From Alphaproteobacteria bacterium (GTDB lineage Bacteria > Pseudomonadota > Alphaproteobacteria > UBA8366): a DNA stretch of 23,273 nucleotides. The translations under genes and the position numbers were made by a program. This document shows positions 1 to 8,142 of this stretch, piece after piece (within the stretch, counting starts at the first letter, position 1; each line of letters begins with the position of its first letter). The stretch lies in NCBI GenBank assembly GCA_018665505.1, contig JABJCS010000056.1, positions 1 through 23,273 of the forward strand. The letters are read 5' to 3'. Below the pieces are notes generated by a model. That model saw only the letters and a list, made by a program, of their open reading frames with translations. It searched no databases and was not told the origin of the DNA.

Positions 1-410
1 GAGTGTTTCTCTCTGAAATTCAAACACCGCTCATCCAAGGCGGCTTCGCTTTCAACCGGTGTTGGCCACCACATTTCCTCAAGGTGCTCCAAATCCAGTC
101 CTGGCCAGGCGAGGCGCAGGTCCGGGCCGGGCGTGCCCAAATCACAAACGAAGGCGGATCGCTCCCCGATCCGAGCGTCGACTTCGATCGCCACTCCGAT
201 CGCTTCCGCGACAATAGAAGCGGTCTGGATCGCGCGCGTGTACGGGCTTGTTAGAATACGTTTGATGGTCCGGTCTTTTATATATCCGACCGCTTCGCTC
301 ACCTGTCGATGGCCGAGATCGGTCAGCTTCGGATCTCGAATGCCTGGATCAACACGGGTCTTCTTATAGACGACGTTAAATTCAGATTCGCCGTGGCGTA
401 ATAATATCAT
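1..410 (-). CDS. Histidine phosphatase family protein (partial, 3' end outside window)
   Basis: This leftward reading frame is open from an ATG at 408-410 to the window edge, so about 136 N-terminal residues are seen. The product opens with MILLRHGESEFN, the RHG signature of the phosphoglycerate-mutase/acid-phosphatase superfamily, in which the histidine forms the phospho-enzyme. A second family feature, LTSPYTRAIQTA, follows at about residues 57-68 and matches the usual S-x-x-x-R-A-x-Q-T-A block. The C-terminal catalytic histidine would lie outside the window. The start codon overlaps the fxsA stop (ATGA), so the two are probably co-translated. Family members range from sugar-phosphate mutases to protein phosphatases, and the substrate cannot be read from this piece. 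The family call is firm; the function is open. Confidence 0.85.
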   Translation of the reverse strand, partial: MILLRHGESEFNVVYKKTRVDPGIRDPKLTDLGHRQVSEAVGYIKDRTIKRILTSPYTRAIQTASIVAEAIGVAIEVDARIGERSAFVCDLGTPGPDLRLAWPGLDLEHLEEMWWPTPVESEAALDERCLNFREKH

Positions 411-919
411 TCTTTCTTTCCGTTATTCTTGTCCGGTGTCCCGATTTTGCGCGGATCTTCCGTGACTTCGGTGAAATCGCCATCAATGACCGTTTCGTCC
501 GGTTGCGAAGACTGGGGTCCCGACGTATTGAATCCACCGCTGCCGTCGGTCCAAACCGTTCCCCGTTTTGATAACGCGCGTAAAACGCCTCCGGCGAGGA
601 AACTCCGGATGCCCGGGACGAACAGCGCGAACCCCACCGCATCGGTCAAAAACCCAGGTGTCAGCAAAAGCGCGCCCGCGACCAGCAGACATAATCCGGT
701 GAATACCTCACCCACCGGCACGTCGCCCCGATGCAAGCTTTCTTGCACGCGGCTCAAGGTGCGCAGCCCTTGGTAGCGCAGCAAAGCCGTTCCCAAAAAA
801 GCCGTTAAAATAACTATCACCAGCGTTGGCCATAATCCGAACTGCTCGCCCGCCTGAATGAAGACAGCAATTTCCGCGATGGGCACGGCGATGAAAACGA
901 ATAGGAGTATAACCGGCAT
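407..919 (-). CDS. fxsA: FxsA family cytoplasmic membrane protein
   Basis: This 170-residue membrane protein matches FxsA, named for relieving F-exclusion of phage T7 in E. coli; its cellular role is not well defined. The N-terminus MPVILLFVFIAVPIAEIAVF is a hydrophobic segment with the family's P-I-x-E pattern. A second segment lies at about residues 28-46 (LWPTLVIVILTAFLGTALL). A third region, around residues 72-100, carries the typical LLLTPGFLTDAVGF motif. The tail after about residue 120 is polar and variable, as is usual in this family. It starts with ATG at 917-919 and ends in a 4-base overlap with the downstream phosphatase. It diverges from the Tim44-domain gene across a 161-base gap. 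This neighbourhood is common in alphaproteobacteria. Confidence 0.93.
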   Translation of the reverse strand: MPVILLFVFIAVPIAEIAVFIQAGEQFGLWPTLVIVILTAFLGTALLRYQGLRTLSRVQESLHRGDVPVGEVFTGLCLLVAGALLLTPGFLTDAVGFALFVPGIRSFLAGGVLRALSKRGTVWTDGSGGFNTSGPQSSQPDETVIDGDFTEVTEDPRKIGTPDKNNGKKE

Positions 920-980
920 GCTTGCTCTTTTCGGGCGGAACCCCTATCTAAACAGAGGTTCTGAAGAGCCTCGAAACGTA

Positions 981-1021
981 TTGAGATATGGGATTCGATT
1001 AGTATTCCCCTAACCTAGGGG
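981..1021. promoter_or_regulatory. Divergent intergenic region with small inverted repeat
   Basis: The 161-base gap between fxsA and the Tim44 gene must hold promoters for both directions. It contains a perfect inverted repeat, CCCCTA at 1007-1012 and TAGGGG at 1016-1021, separated by three bases. A TTGAGA hexamer at 981-986 could serve as a rightward -35, but the bases at -10 distance (around TATTCC) match poorly. Read it as a possible operator or short hairpin, not a proven site. Confidence 0.25.
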
Positions 1022-1080
1022 CGGACGGGATCGTTCGCAACGGGCGTCGCCGTTTTGGGGACACAGATAAGGGCATTTAG

Positions 1081-1758
1081 ATGAGCGGCGATTTGGGTTT
1101 TCTCGATATTATTCTCTTCGCGATGCTGGCCGCGTTCTTGATTTATCGGCTCGGCAGCGTGCTTGGCAAACGCACTGGCAACGAACAGCAGCGACCTGAT
1201 ATTTTTGGTGCTGGGGCCAGTCCGGACGAGGGGCAAGACGACAACGTAATTTCCTTGCCGGACCGCTCTCCGGATCCCGAGAATGGGTCGACCGAACCGG
1301 CGTCACCTTTGGACGCCGCTATTACTCAGATTAAGCTCGCCGACCGATCATTTGATGAGGAAGGTTTTGTGTCCGGCGCGCGTGCGGCCTTCGAAATGGT
1401 CGTAGATTCCTTTGCCAGTGGCGACACAGATACGCTGCGAAGCCTTTTGAGCGATGATGTCTATGAGAATTTTGCCGCGGCCATCCGTGACCGGGTCTCG
1501 AAAGATCAGACCCACGAGACGACGATGGTGGGCTTTGATGTCACTGAGATCATTGAGGCAGAGATGGAAGGGCGTAATGCGCTCGTCACGGTTAAATACG
1601 TTAGCGATCAGGTCAACGTGACCCGCGATGCGGAAGGTGAAATTGTCGAGGGCGATCCCGCCGCCGTCACCCGCATTACCGATATTTGGACCTTTGCGCG
1701 CGACGTATCGTCGTCCAATCCGAATTGGGTATTGATCGCGACCCGCAGCCCCAACTAA
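1081..1758 (+). CDS. Tim44-like domain membrane-anchored protein
   Basis: This 225-residue protein has one N-terminal membrane segment (about residues 5-29, with LDIILFAMLAAFLIYRL at its core). An acidic, proline-containing linker runs to about residue 80, and a Tim44-like domain fills the rest (about 95-225). The C-terminal half shows the family's pattern: a helix with a phenylalanine-rich AFEMVVDSFASGD stretch, then strands such as NALVTVKYVSDQVNV and a closing ITDIWTFARD. In mitochondria Tim44 tethers Hsp70 to the import pore. Bacterial homologues are inner-membrane proteins whose role is less clear. mltA starts nine bases after its stop, and fxsA is the divergent neighbour, an arrangement widely conserved in alphaproteobacteria. 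The start ATG follows a weak ribosome site, but the membrane segment begins immediately after it. Confidence 0.9.
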   Translation: MSGDLGFLDIILFAMLAAFLIYRLGSVLGKRTGNEQQRPDIFGAGASPDEGQDDNVISLPDRSPDPENGSTEPASPLDAAITQIKLADRSFDEEGFVSGARAAFEMVVDSFASGDTDTLRSLLSDDVYENFAAAIRDRVSKDQTHETTMVGFDVTEIIEAEMEGRNALVTVKYVSDQVNVTRDAEGEIVEGDPAAVTRITDIWTFARDVSSSNPNWVLIATRSPN

Positions 1759-1767
1759 TTCTATCGC

Positions 1768-2967
1768 ATGATAGGCACGGCAAAGACGGTTTCGAAATTC
1801 TTCGGACGTTTTGTCGGAGTTTTGGTGCTCGCATTTATCGCGGCGTGCGCACCGAAGGGACTGCCGAAAAAATCCGATTCTGCTCAGCTGAATTTAACAC
1901 CCGCGGCATTCGCTGATCTCCCGTTTTGGACACGAGATCGGCATGTAGAAGCGCTCAGCGCTTTTATCCGTTCCTGTCCCAGTCTACTGGCAAATACCGA
2001 TAGTCATATTGGGGGCCACCGAATAAAGGCGGGGGATTGGGTGCCGATTTGCCGGGCAGCAAATAAACTGATCACGGGTGATGCACAGGCGTCGCAAAAA
2101 TTTTTCGAAAAATGGTTCGCCCCACATCTCATTTCCGCTGCCGGAAATTCGCAGGGTTTGTTCACCGGCTATTTCGAAGCAGAGCTACAGGGTTCGAAAA
2201 CACAGAGCCCGCAATTTAACGTGCCGCTCCACGGCCTTCCCATCGATCTGGTCCGCGTTAATCTTGGAAAATTTGATGTAGGACGTCGTGGTCAAAATCT
2301 AATCGGGCGCATGGCGGACGGACGCATCCTTCCGTATCACCGACGCGCCGATATTCAGAAAGGCGCGCTCCGTGATGCGGCGCCTGTTTTGGTGTGGGTC
2401 GATGACGCCATCGACGCCTTTTTGCTCCATGTGCAGGGTTCGGGACGGGTTGTTCTGGAAGATGGCGCGGTAATGCGGGTCGGATATGCGGGCAATAACG
2501 GGCATGGCTACGTTTCGATTGGCCGGGTATTGATCGACCAAGGAGAACTGCCGTCGGGCCGTGCCGGCTGGCGACAAATTCGCGATTGGATTACACGCAA
2601 TCCCTCGAAGGCTGAAACTCTATTGGCGCGAAATCCTCGCTATATCTTCTTTCGTGAAATCTCCGGAGATGGTCCGATCGGCGCCCAAGGGGTGGCTCTG
2701 ACACCGCGCCGCAGTTTGGCGGTTGACCGTAAATTTATCCCGTTGGGTCTTCCCATTTGGCTCGATACGGTTTGGCCGGGGCAAGATGAGCGCCCGCTTC
2801 GTCGTTTGATGGTCGCGCAGGATACAGGCAGCGCCATAAAAGGTCCGATCCGAGGCGACTTTTTCTGGGGATACGGCAAGGATGCGTTGGCGGAGGCGGG
2901 CCGAATGAAGAGCCCGGGTCAATATTATATTTTCCTGCCGAAATCGGCGACCGCGCCGATTTCTTGA
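1768..2967 (+). CDS. mltA: Membrane-bound lytic murein transglycosylase A (MltA), lipoprotein
   Basis: MltA cleaves the glycan strands of peptidoglycan and leaves 1,6-anhydro-muramic ends. It acts from the periplasmic face of the outer membrane. The 399-residue product starts with a lipoprotein signal: basic residues at 6-14, a hydrophobic core, and the lipobox IAAC with the lipidated cysteine at 27. The MltA domain contains the substrate-groove block GLFTGYFEAEL (about residue 130) and the HVQGSGRV motif near residue 220. The 3D barrel ends in VAQDTGSAIKGPIRGDFFWG, where Asp352 is the expected catalytic acid. All family landmarks are present and the length is normal. It is probably co-transcribed with the Tim44 gene nine bases upstream. 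A 63-base gap separates it from lutA. Confidence 0.95.
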   Translation: MIGTAKTVSKFFGRFVGVLVLAFIAACAPKGLPKKSDSAQLNLTPAAFADLPFWTRDRHVEALSAFIRSCPSLLANTDSHIGGHRIKAGDWVPICRAANKLITGDAQASQKFFEKWFAPHLISAAGNSQGLFTGYFEAELQGSKTQSPQFNVPLHGLPIDLVRVNLGKFDVGRRGQNLIGRMADGRILPYHRRADIQKGALRDAAPVLVWVDDAIDAFLLHVQGSGRVVLEDGAVMRVGYAGNNGHGYVSIGRVLIDQGELPSGRAGWRQIRDWITRNPSKAETLLARNPRYIFFREISGDGPIGAQGVALTPRRSLAVDRKFIPLGLPIWLDTVWPGQDERPLRRLMVAQDTGSAIKGPIRGDFFWGYGKDALAEAGRMKSPGQYYIFLPKSATAPIS

Positions 2968-2971
2968 AGCG

Positions 2972-3025
2972 TTGCGTTTCCTTGCTTCCAAGATCATTCT
3001 ATCGGCCATAATCGAAGTGAAGGAA
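2972..3025 (+). promoter_or_regulatory. Possible lutA promoter and ribosome binding site
   Basis: The 63-base mltA-lutA gap holds a CATAAT hexamer at 3007-3012, one base off the sigma-70 -10 consensus. TTG-starting hexamers at 2972 and 2982 are candidate -35 elements, but neither has ideal spacing. A clear GAAGGAA ribosome site at 3019-3025 precedes the lutA ATG at 3031. I see no convincing operator for a LutR/LldR-type regulator. Confidence 0.3.
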
Positions 3026-3030
3026 TTTCC

Positions 3031-3804
3031 ATGGCGGATGTGAAAGATAGCCGGCCACAGGTAGCGCTTTTCGTGACATGTCTCGTCGATTTAATGCGTC
3101 CGTCTGTTGGCTTTTCGGCTGTTAAATTGCTCGAGGCCGCCGGATGTGATGTCTCTGTGCCGGAAGCACAAACCTGCTGCGGGCAGCCCGCGTATAATTC
3201 GGGTGATAAGGCGGATGCCAAGGCCATCGCGCAACAAACCATTAAGGCCTTTGAGGGTTACGATTACATTGTCGCCCCCAGCGGTTCCTGTGCCGGAATG
3301 CTGTCGAAACACTATCCTGAACTTTTCGAAGGGGATGAGGAGATGTCCGTCCGCGCCCGGGACCTGGCGCGCCGAACATATGAATTGATCTCATTTCTGA
3401 CCGACGTTCGCGGCATGACTTCGGTGGACGCGGAATTCGATGGCGCCGTGACGTATCATGATTCGTGCTCAAGCCTACGCGAAATGCAGGTCCGGGCGCA
3501 GCCGCGCAAATTGCTGCAATCGATCGACGGCGTCGAAATTCGTGAGCTCACCTTTAACGAGGCATGCTGCGGTTTCGGCGGCACGTTCTGCGTCAAGTAT
3601 CCGGATATATCAAACAAGATGGTCGGCGATAAATGCGCGGATATTTCCGAGACCGGCGCCGGGACCGTCTTGGCGGGCGATATGGGGTGTTTGCTCAATA
3701 TCGCAGGCAAGCTGAAGCGGGATGGCTCGTCGGTTGAAGTCCGGCATATCGCCGAAGTCTTAGCCGGCATGACCGACACACCCTCCATCGGCGAGGGGGA
3801 GTAG
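3031..3804 (+). CDS. lutA: Lactate utilization protein A, CCG-domain iron-sulfur subunit
   Basis: LutA is one of three subunits of the LutABC iron-sulfur complex, which oxidises L-lactate to pyruvate without a flavin dehydrogenase. The 257-residue product has two CCG (DUF224) repeats, the cysteine-rich ligands of an iron-sulfur cluster. The first has Cys17, CCGQPAYN at 49-56 and Cys87 in PSGSCAGM. The second has HDSC followed by ACCGFGGTF with Cys179-Cys180. Length and motif order match the B. subtilis LutA / E. coli YkgE family. The glycolate-oxidase subunit GlcF shares the CCG repeats but is much longer and carries ferredoxin motifs as well. A strong ribosome site precedes the start, and lutB begins four bases after the stop. 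No lactate permease or Lut regulator is visible next to it. Confidence 0.93.
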   Translation: MADVKDSRPQVALFVTCLVDLMRPSVGFSAVKLLEAAGCDVSVPEAQTCCGQPAYNSGDKADAKAIAQQTIKAFEGYDYIVAPSGSCAGMLSKHYPELFEGDEEMSVRARDLARRTYELISFLTDVRGMTSVDAEFDGAVTYHDSCSSLREMQVRAQPRKLLQSIDGVEIRELTFNEACCGFGGTFCVKYPDISNKMVGDKCADISETGAGTVLAGDMGCLLNIAGKLKRDGSSVEVRHIAEVLAGMTDTPSIGEGE

Positions 3805-3808
3805 GGTC

Positions 3809-5248
3809 ATGCAGGAAGTTAAGACCGGCCGATTTATCGATAATGCGCGCGAAGCCCTGGATGACGGCAATTTGCAGGTCGCGCTAACGAAGATGAAAAC
3901 CGGTTTCGTCGACCGCCGCTCGGAAGCGCGCGAGCGCCTGCCGGAATTCGATCAAATCCGCGATCAAGCGCGCGACATCAAGAATCACACCTTGGAAAAT
4001 CTCGATTACTACCTGGAGCGCTTCGAGCGAAAAGTGACAGAGCAAGGCGGGCATGTGCATTGGTGCTCGACGCCGGAAGACGCGCGGCAAACCATTCTCG
4101 CCATTTGCCGCCGCCTCGACGCGAAGACGGTCACCAAGGGCAAGACGATGATCGCCGAGGAAATCGGGCTCAACGACTTCTTCGAGGAAAACGATATCGA
4201 GCCCATTGAGACGGATTTGGGCGAATATATCATCCAGCTTCGCAAGGAACCGCCGAGCCACATCATCGCCCCGGCGATCCATGTGCTGAAGCATGAGGTC
4301 GCGGAAGCCTTCGTCAAGAAACACACCAACCGCGACCCGAACCGCTCGCTCGAAGAGCCCCGCGAATTGCTCGATGAAGCGCGCGAGGAATTACGGCAAA
4401 AATTTCTCGATGCGGATGTCGGCGTGACCGGCGCGAATTTTCTCATCGCCGAGACCGGTACCTCCGTCATCGTCACGAATGAAGGCAACGGTGATTTAAC
4501 CCAGACCATTCCGAAAGCGCATATCGTGGTCGCGAGCTTGGAGAAAGTCGTCCCGACCTTGGAAGACGCTTCAACCATATTACGGGTGTTGGCGCGGTCG
4601 GCGACCGGACAAGAAGCCTCCGTTTACACCACATTTTCGACCGGTCCCCGGCGGCCGGACGATCTCGATGGGCCTGGCGAATATCACGTCGTGTTGCTCG
4701 ACAACGAGCGCAGCAAAATGCTCGGCACCGAATTCCAAGAGATGCTGAGGTGTATCCGATGCGGTGCCTGTCTCAATCACTGCCCGGTATACAACTCCGT
4801 CGGTGGGCACGCCTATGGCTGGGTATATCCCGGGCCAATGGGCTCGGTGCTCACGCCGTCCCTGATCGGTGTCGAGGTGGCCGGCCATCTGCCGAACGCA
4901 TCCACTTTCTGTGGGAGATGCGAGGAAGTTTGCCCGATGCGTATCCCGCTGCCGAAAATGATGCGTCATTTGCGCGAGCGCGAATTCGACAGTGGGTTCG
5001 GATCGCAAACCGTGCGCACCGGTATCCGCATGTGGGCGTTCTACGCAAAGCGTCCTCGGCTCTACCAATTTCTGACTGCGATCAAGTTTCGTATTCTGGG
5101 AGCACTCGGCCGATCGAAAGGCCGGTTCCGCCGGCTGCCGGGTGCGAGCGGCTGGACAAAACATCGCGATTTTCCAGCACCACAACCGGGCGGCACGTTC
5201 CAATCGCAATGGTCCTCAAAGGGCGGTGCCCGGAGGCCAGCAGCATGA
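3809..5248 (+). CDS. lutB: Lactate utilization protein B, ferredoxin-like iron-sulfur subunit
   Basis: The 479-residue protein matches LutB (YkgF). It has an N-terminal LUD domain (about residues 70-300) related to LutC, with the block GVTGANFLIAETGTSVIVTN in its middle. Two iron-sulfur motifs follow: CIRCGACLNHC with cysteines at 315, 318, 321 and 325, and CGRCEEVCP with cysteines at 368, 371 and 375. The C-terminal region ends near FPAPQPGGTF, the usual tail. In the LutABC complex this subunit is thought to relay electrons from lactate. It begins four bases after lutA, and its TGA overlaps the lutC ATG (ATGA), so all three subunits should be made together. Full length, no broken motif. Confidence 0.95.
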   Translation: MQEVKTGRFIDNAREALDDGNLQVALTKMKTGFVDRRSEARERLPEFDQIRDQARDIKNHTLENLDYYLERFERKVTEQGGHVHWCSTPEDARQTILAICRRLDAKTVTKGKTMIAEEIGLNDFFEENDIEPIETDLGEYIIQLRKEPPSHIIAPAIHVLKHEVAEAFVKKHTNRDPNRSLEEPRELLDEAREELRQKFLDADVGVTGANFLIAETGTSVIVTNEGNGDLTQTIPKAHIVVASLEKVVPTLEDASTILRVLARSATGQEASVYTTFSTGPRRPDDLDGPGEYHVVLLDNERSKMLGTEFQEMLRCIRCGACLNHCPVYNSVGGHAYGWVYPGPMGSVLTPSLIGVEVAGHLPNASTFCGRCEEVCPMRIPLPKMMRHLREREFDSGFGSQTVRTGIRMWAFYAKRPRLYQFLTAIKFRILGALGRSKGRFRRLPGASGWTKHRDFPAPQPGGTFQSQWSSKGGARRPAA

Positions 5249-5910
5249 GCGGGCGCGACAGTATTCTGGGTACGATCCGAAGTGGCCTGGGTCGGGGCGA
5301 ACTCGGCGATGCGGAAAAAACGGCGCTCGAGGACCGCATCGCGGCGCGCGGTCGAGGGGTGCGGCCGTCACGGGTCGATCTCGATTCGGACGGGCTTGCG
5401 GATCTATTCGTCGACTATGCCAAAGGCGTCGATATGTCGGTCGATCGCGTTGCCTCGATGGAGGACGTGCCCGACCGGGTGGCGGATTATCTCGCGCGTG
5501 AGAATTTGCCGGCTAATCTGCGGGTCGCACCCGACCCGTCGCTCGACGGCATCCCGTGGGAGAAGCGCCCGACTCTTACCGTTACCCGTGGCAAGACAGA
5601 TGGCTCCGACGAAGTCGGATTGACCGGCGCCTTCGCCGGGGTGGCGGAGACCGGCACCTTGATCATGCGCTCCGGCCCGGAACATCCAACCACGCTCAAC
5701 TTTTTGCCGGACTCTCATTTGGTCGTTATTCGCAAAAGTCAGATCGTCGGTTCCTACGAAGACGCCTGGGACAAAATTCGTGACGGCGAGATGCCGCGCA
5801 CAGTGAATTTCATCACCGGCCCGTCTCGCACCGGTGATATCGAGCAGACGATTTTCATGGGCGCGCACGGTCCTCGCCGTATGCATATCGTGTTGGTCGA
5901 GGATGAGTGA
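5245..5910 (+). CDS. lutC: Lactate utilization protein C (LUD domain)
   Basis: LutC (YkgG) is the small LUD-domain subunit of the lactate oxidation complex. The open frame extends far upstream inside lutB, but the true start is the ATG at 5245, which overlaps the lutB stop (ATGA) and gives a normal 221-residue protein beginning MSGRDSILGTIR. The family core is present: VGLTGAFAGVAETGTLIMRS at about 130-149, then LNFLPDSHLVVI and the C-terminal GPSRTGDIEQTIFMGAHGPR. These blocks characterise the LUD fold. Its stop overlaps the smr start by one base, so lactate genes and smr appear to share a transcript. That is not a functional link I know of from other organisms. Confidence 0.94.
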   Translation: MSGRDSILGTIRSGLGRGELGDAEKTALEDRIAARGRGVRPSRVDLDSDGLADLFVDYAKGVDMSVDRVASMEDVPDRVADYLARENLPANLRVAPDPSLDGIPWEKRPTLTVTRGKTDGSDEVGLTGAFAGVAETGTLIMRSGPEHPTTLNFLPDSHLVVIRKSQIVGSYEDAWDKIRDGEMPRTVNFITGPSRTGDIEQTIFMGAHGPRRMHIVLVEDE

Positions 5911-6476
5911 TGGTGGGCAAAAAAGACGCCGACGACACCGATCTGTTTCGCGCGGTGATGCAGGATGTCAAACCGCTAAAACGCCGCACACCGCGCGCGG
6001 CCGCGCCGCCGGTTTCTCCTTCTAAACCGGCTTCGGTTAAAAAAGCCACGCCGAAAAAATCGCCGATCCGGCATCAGATGGCTCCGCCGCCGCCGCCTCC
6101 CGCAAGACCGAAACAATCCTCTATCGGCCATGGCGACATCGACGGGCTCGATCGCCGAACCGGCCAACGGTTCAAACGCGGCCAGCTCCCGGTCGAAGCA
6201 CGCCTCGATCTGCATGGGCTGACCCAGGCCGAAGCACATCGCGAGCTCGACGGATTTTTGTCTCGCCAATATATGACGGGAAAGCGCTGCGTCATCGTCG
6301 TCACCGGAAAGGGTGTCGGCAAGGATGGCGGCGGCGTGCTTCGCGCCGCGGTGCCGCGCTGGCTGAACGAATCCCCCAACCGCGAAAAAGTATTGGCATT
6401 TGAGTACGCGCGGCAAAAAGATGGCGGTGCCGGAGCACTTTACGTACTGATGAAGCGGCGGCGGACGGGCGGGTGA
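5910..6476 (+). CDS. Smr domain-containing protein
   Basis: This is a 188-residue stand-alone Smr (small MutS-related) protein. The N-terminal 80 residues are disordered-looking, rich in Lys, Ala and Pro, with a run of seven prolines near residue 55. The Smr domain occupies about residues 90-185 and shows both signatures: LDLHGL at about 98-103 and the glycine-rich loop TGKGVGKDGGGVLR. Smr domains bind or nick nucleic acids, and some act as ribosome-linked nucleases. The role of this alphaproteobacterial form is not settled. ATG at 5910 overlaps the lutC stop by one base; a GTG one codon upstream is an alternative. The stop overlaps the next gene (GTGA). Smr next to mltA is the usual alphaproteobacterial arrangement, and here lutABC lies between them. 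Confidence 0.93.
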   Translation: MVGKKDADDTDLFRAVMQDVKPLKRRTPRAAAPPVSPSKPASVKKATPKKSPIRHQMAPPPPPPARPKQSSIGHGDIDGLDRRTGQRFKRGQLPVEARLDLHGLTQAEAHRELDGFLSRQYMTGKRCVIVVTGKGVGKDGGGVLRAAVPRWLNESPNREKVLAFEYARQKDGGAGALYVLMKRRRTGG

Positions 6477-6823
6477 CCCCGCTCGGCGTCAAACTGCGCA
6501 CCCTTCGAGAAGAAAAGGGCGTCACCATGTCGCAAATGGCGCAAGCGCTGGAAGTAACGCCGGCGTATCTTTCAGCGTTAGAGCATGGCAAACGCGGCCG
6601 CCCGACAACTCTCCGCCTACACCAAATCTGCGCCTATTTCGAAATCATCTGGGATGAGGCCGACGACTTACGCCGCCTCGCCGATATTTCCCACCCCAAG
6701 GTCACCATCGACACATCGGGCCTGTCGCCGGAAGCGACGGAACTCGCAAACCGATTGGCGGATCAGATTGGGGAGCTCAGCGAAGCAAAGATTGAGGCGA
6801 TGCTGGGGACGCTGAAGCGGTAG
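6473..6823 (+). CDS. XRE-family helix-turn-helix transcriptional regulator
   Basis: This small regulator has 116 residues. The N-terminal 65 residues form a Cro/C1-type DNA-binding domain: LRTLREEKGVTMSQMAQAL is helix 1 plus the first half of the helix-turn-helix, and VTPAYLSALEHGKRGRP holds the recognition helix. The remaining 50 residues are short helices (TELANRLADQIGELS) that probably dimerise. It starts at GTG 6473, overlapping the smr stop by four bases, so it is translationally coupled to smr. The target is unknown. The perfect 16-bp palindrome that contains its own stop codon is a candidate site, but position alone is weak evidence. This pair (smr plus small XRE gene) recurs in alphaproteobacteria. 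Confidence 0.9.
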   Translation: MTPLGVKLRTLREEKGVTMSQMAQALEVTPAYLSALEHGKRGRPTTLRLHQICAYFEIIWDEADDLRRLADISHPKVTIDTSGLSPEATELANRLADQIGELSEAKIEAMLGTLKR

Positions 6824-6835
6824 GTGATCACCTAC
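6820..6835. repeat. Perfect 16-bp palindrome between convergent xre and hslU
   Basis: GTAGGTGATCACCTAC reads the same on both strands. It contains the TAG stop of the xre gene (6821-6823) and, on the other strand, the TAG stop of hslU (6832-6834), which are eight bases apart. The rightward transcript continues into an A/T-rich stretch (AAAATAAATTT), but there is no uninterrupted T-run. A classic intrinsic terminator is therefore not shown. It may be a bidirectional transcription end, a protein site, or chance. Confidence 0.5.
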
Positions 6836-8142
6836 AAAATAAATTTACTAAGGTCCGTGTCCTTGGCGAGTTCGGAGACTTGGGCGCGGACGTAGTCGGC
6901 GTCGATGGTGACGGTGTCGCCCTTGCGATCGGTCGCGGAGAATGAGATTTCCTCCAGCAGTTTTTCCAGGACCGTGTGCAGGCGGCGGGCGCCGATATTC
7001 TCTACATGGGAGTTCACTTCGGCGGCGAGACGAGCCAATTCGTCGATGGCGTCCTCGGTGAAGTCGAGGGTCACCCCTTCCGTACCCATCAAGGCAACGT
7101 ATTGCTTAATCAGGCTGTTTTCCGGCTCGCGCAGAATGCGAGCGAAATCTTCCTCCGACAGCGCTTTTAATTCGACGCGGATCGGCAAGCGTCCCTGCAG
7201 TTCCGGCAACAGGTCCGACGGTTTGGCGATATGGAATGCGCCCGACGCGATGAACAGAACGTGGTCCGTTTTCACCGGGCCATGTTTGGTTGAGACGGTG
7301 GTGCCCTCGATCAGCGGCAGGAGGTCGCGTTGAACACCCTCGCGGCTGACATCCGCACCTTGGCGCTCGCTGCGGGCGCAAACCTTATCGAGCTCGTCCA
7401 GGAAGACGATGCCGTTCTGTTCCACGATCTCCACGGCCTCGCGAACGATTTTCTCCTCGTCGACGAGTTTGTCGCCTTCCTCGTGTAACAGCACCTCATG
7501 GGACTCCGAGACTTTCAGACGCCGCGGCTTGGTGCGTCCGCCAAGAGCCTTGCCGAGCATATCGTTGAGATTAATCATGCCCATCTGCGCCCCGGGCGAG
7601 CCTGGAATATCGAAAGTTGGCAGGCCCATCGAGCCGGTATCGGTAACTTCCAGTTCGATTTCCTTGTCGTCCAATTCACCGGTTCGGAGTTTCTGGCGGA
7701 AGCTCGTGCGGGTCGCTTCGCTGGCATTCTCCCCGACCAGGGCATCAATGACGCGCTCTTCGGCCAAGAGTTCTGCTTTCGCCTGCACGTCTTTTCGATG
7801 TTTCTCGCGGATCATATGGATGGCGGATTCTACGAGATCGCGGATGATTTGTTCCACGTCGCGGCCGACATAGCCGACCTCGGTGAACTTGGTGGCCTCA
7901 ACCTTGATGAACGGAGCTTGATCCAACTTCGCGAGGCGGCGCGCGATTTCTGTCTTGCCGACGCCGGTTGGGCCGATCATCAGAATGTTCTTCGGCAGCA
8001 CTTCCTCGCGCAGATCGTCGGAGAGTTGCTGACGCCGCCAGCGATTGCGAAGTGCGATGGCAACGGCGCGCTTAGCGTCGTTTTGGCCGACAATGTGGCG
8101 GTCGAGTTCGGATACGATCTCGCGCGGGCTGAACGTGGTCAT
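6832..8142 (-). CDS. hslU: ATP-dependent protease ATPase subunit HslU (ClpY)
   Basis: HslU is the AAA+ unfoldase that feeds substrates into the HslV peptidase chamber in the cytoplasm. The 436-residue product is full length. It begins [20 protein letters not shown] and carries Walker A GPTGVGKT at 57-64. Walker B is in [11 protein letters not shown], and the sensor/arginine region includes [11 protein letters not shown]. The C-terminal SKFIL tail is expected to dock into HslV. The open frame runs further upstream inside hslV, but the ATG at 8140-8142 overlaps the hslV stop (ATGA) and gives the conserved N-terminus. The intermediate I-domain (about 110-240) is present, including [15 protein letters not shown]. 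It ends eight bases from the convergent xre gene. Confidence 0.97.
   Translation of the reverse strand: MTTFSPREIVSELDRHIVGQNDAKRAVAIALRNRWRRQQLSDDLREEVLPKNILMIGPTGVGKTEIARRLAKLDQAPFIKVEATKFTEVGYVGRDVEQIIRDLVESAIHMIREKHRKDVQAKAELLAEERVIDALVGENASEATRTSFRQKLRTGELDDKEIELEVTDTGSMGLPTFDIPGSPGAQMGMINLNDMLGKALGGRTKPRRLKVSESHEVLLHEEGDKLVDEEKIVREAVEIVEQNGIVFLDELDKVCARSERQGADVSREGVQRDLLPLIEGTTVSTKHGPVKTDHVLFIASGAFHIAKPSDLLPELQGRLPIRVELKALSEEDFARILREPENSLIKQYVALMGTEGVTLDFTEDAIDELARLAAEVNSHVENIGARRLHTVLEKLLEEISFSATDRKGDTVTIDADYVRAQVSELAKDTDLSKFIL

Noticed and set aside
4750..5244. Long upstream part of the lutC frame
   Set aside because: It overlaps lutB in another frame. The ATG overlapping the lutB stop gives the normal LutC length.
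6083..6107. CCG repeat run in smr as a microsatellite
   Set aside because: It simply encodes the polyproline run of the disordered N-terminal part, and the codons vary.
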